A stretch of DNA of 64,000 nucleotides, from the NCBI GenBank assembly GCA_951804985.1, contig OX638130.1, positions 119,363,593 through 119,427,592 of the forward strand, read 5' to 3'. The first letter of the stretch is position 1. Every line of letters begins with the position of its first letter. The notes below the pieces were generated by a model, which saw nothing but the letters and a program-made list of their open reading frames with translations, did no database searches and had not been told where the DNA came from. Below, piece by piece: positions 45,076 through 57,058 of this stretch. Made by a program: the position numbers and the translations under genes. The DNA comes from Dryomyza anilis. Its lineage: Eukaryota; Arthropoda; Insecta; Diptera; Dryomyzidae.

Positions 45076-46009
45076 ATTAAATATTAGTAAGAAAGTCATA
45101 GTTATTTAAATATCAATTTTTAGCAAATAATTCATTATATATTAAATTTTCAAAGTTAAATTTTCGAAGTTTTTCCTCTAAGTGCACAACTAATTCCAGT
45201 CTATTCAATACCATGAGTAGCTGTTAATTGAAACATCAAATAATACAATTTTGTATAGCAAAGATCATCACTTAGCATCAAAGTTATTTGTATCGAATTT
45301 AGTAGACTTTGTGCATTAATGCATAAATGCAAAGTTTATTTATTTAAAATGCATTGAAATGCATTTAAATTTCGAATGCATTAAGGCAATTAACATATTA
45401 AATAATTTGCCTCTCATGCGTGAAAGACAAACACAAAACTGTTGGATTCAACTGTTCGCTGCCAATTGTTGAAAGTATTCAAATCGATTTGAAAGCATTT
45501 GGCGCCATTTGCTAAATTAAATGCTGCAACAACTAGTTCGACATCTAAACGAACCGAAACGCATAAATTTGCTGTTGGCATGGACGCCCTCTGGTGGCCA
45601 ATGGTGGCAGCATTAGTCAGTGGAAAAATACATAAAATTATGCATTACAAGCTGATGGAGTGAGCGCTGCGTCACAATGCACAGTGGTCAAAAAGTTGGT
45701 GATAAATAAAAAACACAATAACTTTGCAATAAAAATCAATAAATTTTATATTTTATAGGTTGATATCAAAAAATGAAATCGTAACTAAAAGCGATATTCG
45801 TTCAACCGAACACCGTTTAATTTTACAAACTGACCGCAATCAAAAATACAATATTTGAAATAAATCGATAACCCAAACCGATATAAACGATTTCGGTTTA
45901 ATACTGTTTTTAAAGTATTAGAAATGAACAAATAAAATTGAAATTAATTAAAAAATATGAAAAACATATTAAAAATAAATTTTAGATGGGAACCGAACTT
46001 TTGAGTTTA
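45076..46009. other. Intergenic unique sequence containing a CTCF-like site
   Basis: 45420-45700 is less AT-rich, unrepeated and contains the CTCF-type match listed separately. 45760-45930 holds CGATAAC / ACCGATATAAACGATTTCGG words. No coding frame was seen. Confidence 0.45.
45586..45597 (-). promoter_or_regulatory. Candidate CTCF (insulator) binding site
   Basis: GCCCTCTGGTGG matches the reverse complement of the CTCF core CCASYAGRKGGC at all 12 positions (the core is conserved between flies and vertebrates). It lies in a unique, less AT-rich island between a 19-bp array and dispersed repeats. In AT-rich DNA a full match is expected less than once per window, but binding is unproven. Confidence 0.45.
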
Positions 46010-46386
46010 AAGGGTTTCGGGCTTGGCGTGACTGTTGAAAATATAAAACGAAGGATACCTGTTTAAAAAATCACAGATTCCGTATTTTTTATTCGTTTTT
46101 TTTTATTTATAGGTTTTTGAAAAGCTAATAAATTTTTCCAACAGATGACATATCCGCATTTTTAGTTTATTACGTTTGAGAGACATCATTTCAATTCAAT
46201 TTGGAATTTGTTGATTTAGGTACGAAAACACCTAATTTAAGGTTCCGGCGGGTCCATTTCCCATATTCGGATTTCGCTAAAAATTCTCCAAAACGATTTT
46301 CTCATTCAATAGAGCATTTCTAGGGGGTGACCTTCAAAATCAAACTTGATGATTTTTTTTTCATACAAAGTCATTGTCAGTCTAGT
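46010..46386 (+). mobile_element. Compact copy of the 16.7-kb dispersed element, without satellite
   Basis: Matches 16682-16875 (GGCTTGGCGTGACTG, AACAGATGACATATCCGCAT, TTGTTGATTTAGGTACG) and then 17525-17648 (CCCATATTCGGATTTCGCT, TAGGGGGTGACCTTCAAAAT, ACAAAGTCATTGTCAGTCTA). Only about 30 bp lie where the other copy has the 182-bp array, and the M1 MITE is absent. It is the reference for both insertions. Confidence 0.75.
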
Positions 46387-46984
46387 AGTCATGTGTGAAT
46401 TAAGTAATTTGTTTTTGGTTAATGGTATTGAAAAGCACAAAATAAATAATATCCAAAAATCGAACCCGTAAATTAGATCCGATTTACTGAAGTCGTTTCG
46501 TTATAAAACTTTAAAACAGAAACTGAAACAAAACGAAACAAGGAAGAATAGCTAATATTTATGATTTATTTTGCTACTAGTTACTCTATAGAGGTTAAAT
46601 ACGGGATCCATGCTATATGCCGAAATATATAACAAAGTTTGAAAATATCAGAATTCCACAAATATCACAAATATTTATTTGCTGAAACAAATAATATTAG
46701 TTAAACCTTAAAGCTATTAAATCTCAAAACAATTTGCATGATATAAAATAAATCTAAAATTGAATAGGTTCAAAAAATTATATAAAATGAATACAGCGAA
46801 ATATAATAAAGAAATAATTTAGTTTTTTTAAATATGGCTTCGTTATTTTTTCATTTCCTTATTTTTTGTTTTTCTGGAATTTTTATTTTGGAGATATTTT
46901 CGGCATATAAGTAGTTGAAAAGGAATATTTTAGAAAGTGTAACAGATATAAAAAGTTAGTAAATTAAATAATTTGTTTGTTTGT
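46387..46984. other. Intergenic non-coding sequence
   Basis: AT-rich sequence. 46880-46945 faintly resembles the AAACTGCC-family phrase (GGAGATATTTTCGGCATATAAG). No other feature was seen. Confidence 0.4.
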
Positions 46985-47475
46985 TCTGGATAAAAGGGCG
47001 AATCTTTTGGTTTTTTTGCCTTAACTCTTTATTGGTGCACGATAAAATAGTGATGTAAGGGCATCAATTGTTTGAATTTAAAGCACCTATTGATTGGCAT
47101 CATTATTTAAAAATAAATTGCCAATCATTTTTCTTGAAAATGATAAAAATTCAAAAAAAATATTTTCAAATAATGATGATGAATAAAAGGTGCTTTTAAA
47201 ACATTAATGCCTTTACATTAATATTTTATCTTGCTCCAATAAAAAGTTGTGGTAAAAAAACGAAAAGATTCGTCCTTTTGGCATGAACAGATTTTCAATT
47301 TTTCGAATTCGACTTTTTGGTTTTGTCTTTTGTGGCTAGAAATATCCAATAAAACCACACACGGTTCGGCACAGTATACTTGAGGAAAAACTACATTCAA
47401 AAATGTAGAAAAACGCAAATGTGGAAAATTACACATTCGCCCCCCTTGGTATGATAGTGACGATGTGATGAACAT
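46985..47475 (+). mobile_element. Hairpin element K2 (single palindrome plus tail)
   Basis: Left arm AAAAGGGCGAATCTTTTGG...AAAGCACCTATTGA (46993-47105) pairs with the right arm ending AAAGATTCGTCCTTTTGGCA (about 47185-47285). The tail follows: TTTTGTCTTTTGTGGCTAGA, AAAACCACACACGG, and the end CTTGGTATGATAGTGACGAT. That tail is the inverted counterpart of the left end of K1. It carries a single palindrome, more decayed than K1. The minus frame 47218-47520 is a by-product. Confidence 0.8.
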
Positions 47476-48065
47476 GGGAAAAATCGGGTAACTTGTGGTA
47501 TTCAATTGAATGCTCTTCATTTTTCAACTATAAAAAATGTTTGTCAATTATAAAAAAAATAAACCTAAATTTAGATTTTTTTTTAAATATTGAATTGTTA
47601 AACAATAGATCCATTAATATTTGAAAATGTATTTGTTTTTCTCAAAATATACCACAGTGCAGCACTGTATGATTTGCACACATGTGACATAAACACATTC
47701 GACTCACACTAGCGCAAGTCGCTTAAACAAATAAAATATTTGCCAGCTTCGAGTTGTAATTGTTTTATGGACACAAGTTAATTGGAAATTTTGTAGAAAA
47801 CTTTTGAGTGGGTCCGTCAGGAGAGTGGGTTGCTGCCAAAGCACAGAATGTATGCGTGACAAGCCAGTGCAGCCAACCAGTCTCCAGAGGTGAATACGCT
47901 GCACGTTTTGGTGTCCTGTTGCTGTTCGTAATTTATGATCTTTCGGAGTTTGGGACAAAGTTTTATTCAAATGCACGGAGTTTTACATACTAAGCCATAA
48001 AGTGTACATACAATGTTGCAAAACATAACACTTTGAATCTATTATCCTGTCTAACTATTTAGCTA
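47476..48065. other. Intergenic, mostly unique
   Basis: 47640-48000 is unrepeated and moderately AT-rich. A 90-residue minus frame (47704-47976) has no recognisable domain and no splice context, and a plus frame overlaps it. Neither is supported. Confidence 0.45.
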
Positions 48066-48720
48066 TCTATATATATAAAACTCGTCGTCCGTCTTTCTGA
48101 CAGTCTTTCCGTTAGTCTCAGCATCGCGTCCAAACCGCTGAATCGATCTGACTAAAATTTTGCATGAGGATACTATGGAGTCAGGAAGGTGACAAGCAAA
48201 AACACAAAATAAAAAAATAAAAAAAAAACAAATACAAAAGTAAAAACATAAAATAAAAGCAAAAAAACAAAAACAATAGCAAACTAATAAAAAAAACAAA
48301 AGTAAAACAAAATCAAAACGAAAAGAAAAATACAAATCAAAAATACCAACAGAAGCAAAAGTAAAATTAATAACACAAAAACAAAATAGAAAATATAAAA
48401 ACAAAAGCAAAACTGAAATCATAAAACAAAAGCAAAAACACGAAAACCAAATACGCAGACACAAAAGCTAAAACAAAAACAAAAGCAAAACTTAAAACAA
48501 AACACAAAAAAAATGAAAGCAAGAATACAAAAAAAAATAAAAATAAACACAAAATAAAAACAAAAGCACAAAATAAAAGCAAAAACACAAAAGCAAAATG
48601 CAAAAAACCAAAATGCAAAAACAAAAACAAAAAACGGAAAAAACAAATATGAAAAGTTATGCTTAAAAAATGGGTTAAAAACCCAAAAAAAAAAAAAAAA
48701 AACCCATTACATATTATTTT
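48066..48720 (+). mobile_element. Helitron-like element with CAAAA-type array
   Basis: Starts TCTATATATATAAAACTCGT after an A, followed by CCGTCTTTCTGACAG and AACCGCTGAATCGATCTGAC, matching the copy at 41055. An A/C-rich array (CAAAAGCAAAAACAC words) runs from about 48200 to 48650. It ends ATGCTTAAAAAATGGGTTAA, as in the 29.6-kb copy, but then turns into an A run in place of the GC-rich terminal stretch and CTAG. Minus frames 48063-48464, 48367-48630 and 48419-48646 (Phe-rich) are artefacts. Confidence 0.5.
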
Positions 48721-50394
48721 TATGCATTTTAATTTACTCTCTTGAAATTTTCAACAATTTTTCATATGAAGACTTTATAAAATCTACATACGCATCAAAC
48801 CATGCCAACTTCAAACATTTATAACTTTTTCGAAAAAAAGTTTTAAATCGAACCAATAAAACCTTTTCAAAGCACTTCACTCGGCAACTCCAAAATTCAA
48901 GAATAACCAACGCAGATTTTCGAACACCCTGCAACACCTGCGAATGCATTAAATTTACTGCTGAACTCTGGGCCAAAAGCTTGAAGTAGCTGCCAACCAA
49001 AAGTAGCTGCCAACATTGTTGCAGCTACCGATGCTGTCGAAGCCGTGCGCCTTGATTATGATGAATAGTTGTCGATGTAGCGCGGCTCGCAGCTGGCTCC
49101 AATGGAATTGCGCGAATTTTCATTTTCATTCGCATTCAATTTCGAAGTTGCATCCGGGCAACAGCGTCGAGCTGCGCCAAATGAATTAGAATTCTCGCGG
49201 AACATTTACAACGTTCTTCGGAGTTTCAATGAAAATGGTAAAATCCGCGCAAAACAGCAGCCGCCGCCTTGACCTGTTGTGCCGCCGCCGTACCGCCTCT
49301 TTCAAAAATTGCACGTGAAAAGTAGTTTATTTATGAATGCATTTGATTTGGATTGGTTTGCATTGCATTGAATTGTGAATGTTTGTCCAACCGTCAGTCA
49401 CTTCGTCCTGCGTTAATCCTTGCGTCCATCCGTCTGCCGTTTGTGCCTGTCAAACTGCGATGCTTAATAGCCACATGTCTCTGTGATCCGAAATGCCCAT
49501 GTATTAGTGCCGAGGTCAATTGGTTTGATTTGAATTCCATGGCTGTGATGATTTGTGGAAACTTTGAATTGTAAATTCAGTCAAATGTAAACGAAGTTGC
49601 GGACCGGACGACTGGGACCGGTCGACTGACAGTGGCACTTTTGAGTGCGTCAGTTAATATTTCAGTCCCATAGTATGCATTAATGCGTGACTAATGTACG
49701 CAGCAATGAAATTTGGTAGTTTATTGATAAAGTAAAAAAATTTAGATTTCGTAAATAAAATAAAATGTTTGGCAACACCATGAAATTCACCCGAAAAAAT
49801 TCCATTTAACAGAGAAAAGTCATATTTTCACAAAATCCCCATTTTCACAAAAAACCGAAGGCTTTTCTTCGTACATAATACATTTTTTGATTTTTTGACT
49901 ATTTCGAGTTATTTGTATAGATTTCCATTCTTAGTTTATAAATTATTTGATTTTTTGAATCAAAATATATTGGCTCCATGTAAGAATCAGAACCAGAATA
50001 AGTTTTACAAATTGTTAATTGGTTTTGTATTTACTAATATATAATCTAATATGTACACCGAAAAAATTACTGTAGTAAATTATACTACATTTATGTCTTC
50101 GTTTTGAAAATGCAGTTCTACTACATTTTGATCGTTTTTTAATACATTTGTATTAATTTGTCTGGATTTTACTACACAATGTATTAGAAATTCGTTTTCT
50201 GCATATTGCAGAATATGCATTTTTAAAAATGTTGAGAAATAAAAATTTAGTGTTTGAAGTGTTTAAAAAATTTGTAAAATTTCATTTTTTAAATTTTTTC
50301 TATTATTTTGGTTTATTCATCAATTATCATAACGTGTATAAAACATCTTTGGATTTGGACAAGGTATTGTATAATAAATACGGATTTTGTGAGG
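48721..50394. other. Intergenic, unique, with a GC-rich island
   Basis: 49005-49320 is the most GC-rich unique stretch upstream of the gene (GTAGCGCGGCTCGCAGCTGG, GCAGCCGCCGCCTTGACC). A short plus ORF from an ATGAAAATGG at about 49229 reads 29 codons, with no known domain. This could be a 5' exon or regulatory DNA of an unseen gene; neither can be shown. 50050-50220 has a TACTGTAGTAAATTATACTAC motif cluster resembling MITE ends. Confidence 0.4.
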
Positions 50395-51135
50395 TTATAT
50401 CGTGATCAAAATGCAAATATTTTTGTTTTTTTGCTATAACTCTTTATTTGCATAAGATAAATTAGTGATGTAAAGGTATTAACTATTTGTTTTCGAAGCA
50501 CGTATCGATTGGCATCATTATTTAAAAATGAATTTCCTTATATTGATTTGCCATTTGTTATTTGCAAGAAAAATTTTGGAGAAAATATTTTTAAATAGTG
50601 ATGCAAATCGATAGGTGCTTTAAATACAAATAATTACTGCCTTCACACCACTATTTTATCTTGCACCAATAAAGAGTTATAGCTAAAAAACGAAAAAAAT
50701 TGAAAATCTTGTCATGCCAAAAGGGCGAATATTTTCGTATTTTTACTATAACTCTTTATTGGTGCGAGTTAAAATAGTAATGTGAAGGCATTTATTGTTT
50801 GTTTTTAAAGCATCTATCGATTGGCATTATTATTTAAAATTTGCCAAACATTTTTCTGGCAAATAATTAAAATTCAAAAAAATATTTTAAAATAATGGTG
50901 GTAATCGATAGATGCTTTAAAAACAAACATTTAATGCTTTTACACGCTATTTTATATTATACCAATAAAAAGTTATGGCAAAAAAACTAAAAATTCGCCC
51001 TTTTGGGTTTGTCTTTTGTAGCTAGAAAGATCCAACAAATCCACACACGATTTTGAATCTGCATTCAAAAATGTAAAAATCGCAAATGTCAAAAAATTCA
51101 CAGTCGGCTCTTTGGCATGACAAAGTGACAATAGA
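50395..51135 (+). mobile_element. Hairpin element K3 (two palindromes plus tail)
   Basis: Two successive palindromes, about 50405-50710 and 50715-51003, each with AAAGCA(C/T).TATCGATTGGCAT arms and internal GCCAAAAGGGCGAAT. The tail follows: TTTGTCTTTTGTAGCTAGAA, CCACACACG, and the end GGCATGACAAAGTGACAATA. Organisation is the same as K1, in the opposite orientation. Confidence 0.8.
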
Positions 51136-53314
51136 TACTTTTCCATAAAGTTCATGACTCCTAAGAGGCGTTACAATATCTGCAAAAACTTAATATACCC
51201 TATAACTCATAGGTGTAGGGTATAAAAACGAATAAATCCTCGTTTCGATTGAGAACAGCATATTTTTTTTTTATAATTCACTGTTTTTTTTTTTGTTTTG
51301 TTTCATGGTTTTCTCCATTTTTCAGTTGTTATTTCGATATAATGGTTCCAAGTTACGGTTCAAGCACTATTTGTTCATTTTTCATATATCTTCATCAAAA
51401 ATCAGATTATTCTGCTAACACAAAAACTAAAAACCATTTACTAAGAAATATAAATTATTTGATATCCTGATTAAAATGATAACAAATACTTGAGTATTGC
51501 ACTTAATTTTATATTTTAAATTTTTACCTTTAAAACCCACTCTTCTTGCTACTTTTCGTGTTATTGTTTTTCATTATCAAAAATGTTCTTTGCTTTTGAA
51601 TATTCATCTCTTGCAATTTATTTTATAGCTTAAATTGTGCTTTAATTAAAATGAAAACAATTGAAAATTCCTAATCTGTTATGTGATATGTAACTACTTA
51701 TTCATTTAGTGCTTATTTATTATCATAATATTGTATATTCAAAAATAACTTTATGTTGTCGACATGTTTTTCTAATCACTAAAGACACAATTTATAGATT
51801 TCTTCAAATATTTTCAATATATTAAATAATATGTAGTTTAGAATAATAGGAAATGTTACAAAATGTTTCGTTTTATAAAATTCTTTATTCAGTTATTGAA
51901 ATTTATCTATCGACTCCATGATCAAATTAAAACAATTTTCAATAGCACTCCAATAACGAAAGTATTTATAAGTATTGCACAACAGGTCAAACTTCATAAA
52001 TACATAAGAAATGATTAGGAAGTGATCATTGAATTGGCCCTGAAACCCAGATGGAATTTCTTGCATTGAAATACAGATGAACTGAAAAATGTACAAATTC
52101 AATTTTAACGAATATTGATTTTGTGCAATAGATGTTTTATAGTAATTTTTGTCACTCAAGAACAATTTACAATTTTTTCTTCTTAAGTTGCAGAAATTTA
52201 ATTTCTTTAATTTTAAAGAATTTATAGAATATTTGTTAAAACTGCTTGATATTTAGTTCAAAATGAATTGGCGATAAATTCTTCTGAAATTTTGGAAGTT
52301 AATTTCTCTTTATCTACTTGAACAACGACAATAATTCGTAGCTTATTAACCCCCAAAACATTCCATTGGACCACTTTGTACCGCAATCACCGCCAAAAAT
52401 GTGTCTCACATCTATTGTTGGCTTTTGAGTAATTTAACAGTAGCCCTTGTTATTACTTGTGTCCAACTGACAACGCAAAGGTAGAGCCACATAATCGATT
52501 ATCTCGAGAACTCAACTTGACGGAGTGACTGACTATCTGACTGAATGCCATCCAAGGTACGGCATTGTTTAGCAATTACAGATGCATTGTAAACAATTGA
52601 CAGTTAAACGAGAGCCATCTTAAGTCGTCTGGACAATGGAACTTAACAATTGACTTGACCGAAGAAGATTGATTTGATTGATGATCGAATGATTAGTAGA
52701 TGTTGTGCGCTTTTGATTTATAACAATGTTGCAAACGATGTAGGTTTTGTACGTAGGCAATATAGGTCTTTGCTTTATCAAATTTCTCTTAAAATATTTT
52801 TCAAGATAAATTTAATATTGTAAAAATGTTATATTTGTACTTGAAAGTATAACAAACTCAAAATGCAAACAAATAAAATGTCATGCATTTTCTGCGCAAA
52901 TATTTGTCAAAATTTAAGGGATTTTTGCAGACAGGTGTTGGCGTATAAAACACCTCCTTCTGTAGTATAACTTTTCTTTGAAATTGTTCTGTATTTGAAA
53001 CGCCATTATTTGGAAAAGAATATCGTCTGCCACCTTTTCAGAGAATTTCAGTCTTTGTTCAAGATGTCTTAGGTTCTAATAAAGCTGGATTCAGTTAATA
53101 AATCGTGCAATATACGATTTTCACATTATAATGATTATGAAAAGCTTAAACATTAAAGCTGATTTTAAGACGTCGTTTAAAATTTATTTTGGCAAATTAT
53201 TATTACCTATAGCGCATAATTTTCTGGTAAATTGCGTGTGTGTCAAATTTTAATTTAATGTAGCTCATACGCACTGCGATACTAAGTATTATATATTTTA
53301 TTGTTAACATTAGA
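51136..53314. other. Intergenic non-coding sequence
   Basis: 51185-51230 is a remnant of the TACCCTACAC repeat (AATATACCCTATAACTCATA, GTGTAGGGTATAAA). 52300-52700 is unique and less AT-rich (GGAGTGACTGACTATCTGACTG). The frames at 51249-51470 and 51893-52165 have no known domain. Confidence 0.45.
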
Positions 53315-55245
53315 GAAAAATTGAAGAAAAATTTAGAGAAAAATTGAATTTTTAGTGAAAAATTAAATTTCAGGTGAAATATTGAATGTTTAGTGAAAAA
53401 TTGAATTTATAGAGAAAATTGAATTTTTAGTGAAAAATTGAATTTTTTAGTGAAAAATTGAATTTTTAGTGAAAAATTTAATTTTTAGTGAAAAATTGAA
53501 TTTTTTTGATATATGAATTTTTAGTGAAAAATAATTTTTTTGTTAAAAATTGAATTATAGTGAAAAATTGAATTTTAAGTGAAAAATTGAATTGTTAGTG
53601 AAAAATTGAATTTTAGTGAAAATTGAATTTTTTGTGAAAATTTGCATTTATAGTGAAAATTTGAAATTTTAGTGAAAATTTGAATTTTTAGTGAAAAATT
53701 TAATTTTTAGTTAAAAATTGAATTTTTAGTTAAAAATTGAATTTTTAGTGAAAAATTTAATTTTTATTAAAAAATTTAATTTTTATTAAAAAATTGGATT
53801 TTTTTTAGTGAAAAATTGAATTTTTAGTGAAAAATTGAATTTTTAAGAAGAAGAAATTTTTAGTGAAAAAATGAATTTAGTGAAAATTTTCGTTTTTAGT
53901 GAAAAATCGAATTTTTAGTAAAAATTTGAATTTATAGTGAAAATTTGAATTTTAAGTGAAAAATTGAATTGTTAGTGAAAAATTGAATTTTTAGTGAAAA
54001 TTGAATTTTTTGTAAAAATTTGCATTTATAGTGAAAATTTGAATTTTTAGTGAAAATTTGAATTTTTAGTGAAAAATTTAATTTTTAGTTAAAAATTTAA
54101 TTTTTAGTTAAAAATTGAATTTTTAGTGAAAAATTGAATTTTGAGTGAAAAACTGAATTTTTGTGAAACATTTAATTTTTTGTAAAATAGAATTTCTAGT
54201 GAAAAATAGAATTTCTAGTGAAAAATTGAATTTTTAGTGAAAAATTGAATTTTTAGTGAAAAATTTAATTTTTAGTTAAAAATTTAATTTTTAGTTAAAA
54301 ATTGAATTTTTAGTGAAAAATTGAATTTTTAAGAAGAAGAAATTTTTAGTGAAAAAATGAATTTAGTGAAAATTTTCGTTTTTAGTGAAAAATCGAATTT
54401 TTAGTAAAAATTTGAATTTTAGTGAAAATTGAATTTTTTGTGAAAATTTGAATTTTTAGTGAAAAATTGAATTTTTAGTTAAAAATTGAATTTTTAGTGA
54501 AAAATTGAATTGTTAGTGAAAAACTGAATTTTTGTGAAACATTTAATTTTTTGTAAAATAGAATTTCTAGTGAAAAATAGAATTTCTAGTGAAAAATTGA
54601 ATTTTTAGTGAAAATTTTAATTTTTAGTAAAAATTTGAATTTTTAGTGAAAAATTGAATTTTTAGTGAAAAATTGAAATGTTAGTGAAAAATTGAATTTT
54701 AGTGAAAATTTGAATTTTTAGTGAAAAATTGAATTTTTAGTGAAAAATTGAATTTTTAGTGAAAAATTGAATTTTTAGTGAAAAATTGAATTTTTAGTGA
54801 AAAATTGAATTTTTAGTGAAAAATTCAATTTTTAGTGAAAAATTGAATTTTTAGTGAAAAATTGAATTTTTAGTGAAAAATTGAATTTTTAGTGAAAAAT
54901 TGAATTTTTAGTGAAAAATTGAATTTTTAGTGAAAAATTGAATTGTTAGTGAAAATTTGAATTTTAGTGAAAATTGAATTTTTAGTTCAAAATTTAATTT
55001 TTAGTGAAAAATTGAATTTCTAGTGAAAAATTGAATTTTTAGTGAAAATCTGAATTTTTGTGAAAAATTAAATTTTAGTGTAAAATTGAATTTTAGTGAA
55101 AAATTTAATTTTTGTGAAAAATTGAATTTTTAGTACAAAATTTAATTTTTAGTAAAAAATTGAATTTTGAGTGAAAAATTTAATTTTTAGTGAAAATTTG
55201 AATTTCTAGTGAAAAATTGAATTTTTAGTGAAAATTCAATAAAAT
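53315..55245 (-). repeat. 19-bp satellite array D, inverted orientation, heterogeneous
   Basis: About 100 units of the TTTTTAGTGAAAAATTGAA family. Many carry indels (AGTTAAAAATT, TTTTTTGTGAAAATTTGC, AAGAAGAAGAAATTTTTAG), so the period often slips. Blocks with the landmark AAGAAGAAGAAATTTTTAG occur at about 53846 and 54333. The segment AGAATTTCTAGTGAAAAATA recurs at about 54190 and 54560. The core 54700-54950 is nearly homogeneous and so the most recently expanded part. Confidence 0.95.
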
Positions 55246-56749
55246 AATTTATAACTTTTGTTAAATATCACTTTGTTAATATAAAACTTATACTCGAAGG
55301 TGAAATCCTTTTTCGAGCATGTCCTCAATATCCTTAGTAAGTTTAAAACGTGCATTTGTGAATGCCATCAATTAAAACGTTCATTAAAAAGAAACTCATT
55401 AAAGAAGCCTGCATAAAAGAACCTTCAATTAAGCATTTAAAGCGTATATAATATGTTGGAATTAAATAATACGATACATCTAATTAAATGACACCTCTTC
55501 TCCAACGGCACACACACATCACATCATTCATACCCACCGACCGACCGACCGTAATTCATCACTGAGTAAATTTAATGCAATCGCAATTTGTTAAGGTCAT
55601 CATCAACAGCCAGGATAACAAGACAGGATGATAGTAAAAGAGTAACCTAAGTAGTTGCGACTGTTAAACGAATGTAAACGCCTAGTAAGTGCTTTGCAGA
55701 CCGAGGGAAATTTTCTCTTCAATGCGCTGAATCTGCGCAATAAAGAGAAAAAAGAGACAATTTAAAGAAAGTCCTTATTTTAAGTTTATCCTTATTTGAA
55801 GTTGTTTTTTATGCTCTACTCTGTCTGAAGCATATTTTCTATTTTGTATTTTTTTAAATTTCCATATATTAAGTCTTTTCATAATTCATGCAATACTCTG
55901 CCATATTGATTGATGCATTGCGGCACTAAATATTGTTTCAATGTAAAGTTTTACTTCTTTTGTGCTTAGTTTTTTTTGTTCGTCCTGCCGCTTGTGCTTG
56001 CCTTACAACAAAATTGCATTTGAAAGGCGTTGTGTGTTTCTTTTTTCATCTCGTTTTTTTTTGTACTTTTTCTGCTGTGCAGCAACAATGATGAATGGAA
56101 GCACTTTTTTTGTTGGTTGCTCCTCGAAGGACTCGCGCGCACAAATTTTTGGAGGAAGTTATAAATTAATGGTTTTCCTTGTGACCCACTTAATACGTAC
56201 AATGCACATGCCAAAGAAAGCCAGCGTCAATATAATAAAGATTTTCTTTGGTACAGAGCATTTTTAAAGTGATTTTGCGCGGGCATTCTTAATAACTAAT
56301 GTAATTGCTCTATAACTTAGGGGAATATTTTGCCAGAAGCCATGAATAGATTTTGAAATTAATGTTAATTATAAAGAATTTTTGTGTATCTTGTGAAATA
56401 AGGTGATTAGTTTTTTATAGGCGGCTATAATAGAAACCGTTGGGGGTAAAATTAATGAATTGAAATTAAATTTCAGACATTTAGAGAACTTTCAAATAAG
56501 AAAAATAATAATTTAGTATTTAATAAGTTGGTAGATCTTGGAATCATAAACGAAATACATAGAAAAGATCAGCAACTAGAAAAGAAATACAAATTTAAAC
56601 ATCCGAGTGACCTTCTAAAAAGCAGCCGTTATTAATAAAAAATAAAATCAGGACATTCAGGCATCAGACATCATTCTGTAAAAATGATGTCCATATATTA
56701 AAAAAATTCAATTTAGTTATTCTTAGCCCAGTAAGAGGAATTCTAATGA
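55246..56749. other. Intergenic, mostly unique
   Basis: 55490-55560 has a CACACACACATCACATCATTC stretch and CCGACCGACCGACC. 55960-56270 holds overlapping frames on both strands (56-kb plus 101 codons, minus 82 codons) without domains. 56450-56740 is AT-rich. No gene is supported. Confidence 0.45.
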
Positions 56750-57058
56750 AGCCGATACGTGTAGCGATAACAACCGAAATCGATGCAAATATAAAGAAAT
56801 TTCCAGAATATCAAATAATTTTATTGAAAAAAATTCAGATTGCTCCTCTCCCTAGTCAAGTTTTTCGACACTTTCGAGAAATATTTTTTTCGGAAGATTT
56901 CAAACTATTTTCGGTTCGTTTTCAAAATATGCTTATGCTGTTTTTTTTAAATAAAAAAAATTTAAAACCCAAAATATTCCATTTGTCTTTGTGTTTACCA
57001 GAAGTATGCTCGAAATTTTTCCGAAAAAGGCAGAAAATATTCTTCGGACTATAATGCG
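56750..57058. repeat. Fragment of the AAACTGCC dispersed repeat; its end is duplicated across the next array
   Basis: CCAAAATATTCCATTTGTCTTTGTGTTTACCAGAAGTATG (split family words) matches 34.8 and 37.7 kb. The final part, CCGAAAAAGGCAGAAAATAT then TCTTCGGACTATAATGCGTA, is repeated as CCCGAAAAAAGTTGAACATT then TTCTTCGGGCTATCATGCGT at 57722-57762, on the far side of the 19-bp array. The plus frame 56746-57054 is not supported as a gene. Confidence 0.6.

Noticed and set aside
47704..47976. 90-codon minus frame with mixed composition
   Set aside because: The composition is protein-like, but no family is recognised and an overlapping plus frame exists; not enough for a gene call.
49229..49320. 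29-codon plus ORF in a GC-rich island
   Set aside because: Too short and with no domain; Arg-rich content follows from CCG/CGC runs. Noted as a possible exon or regulatory island only.
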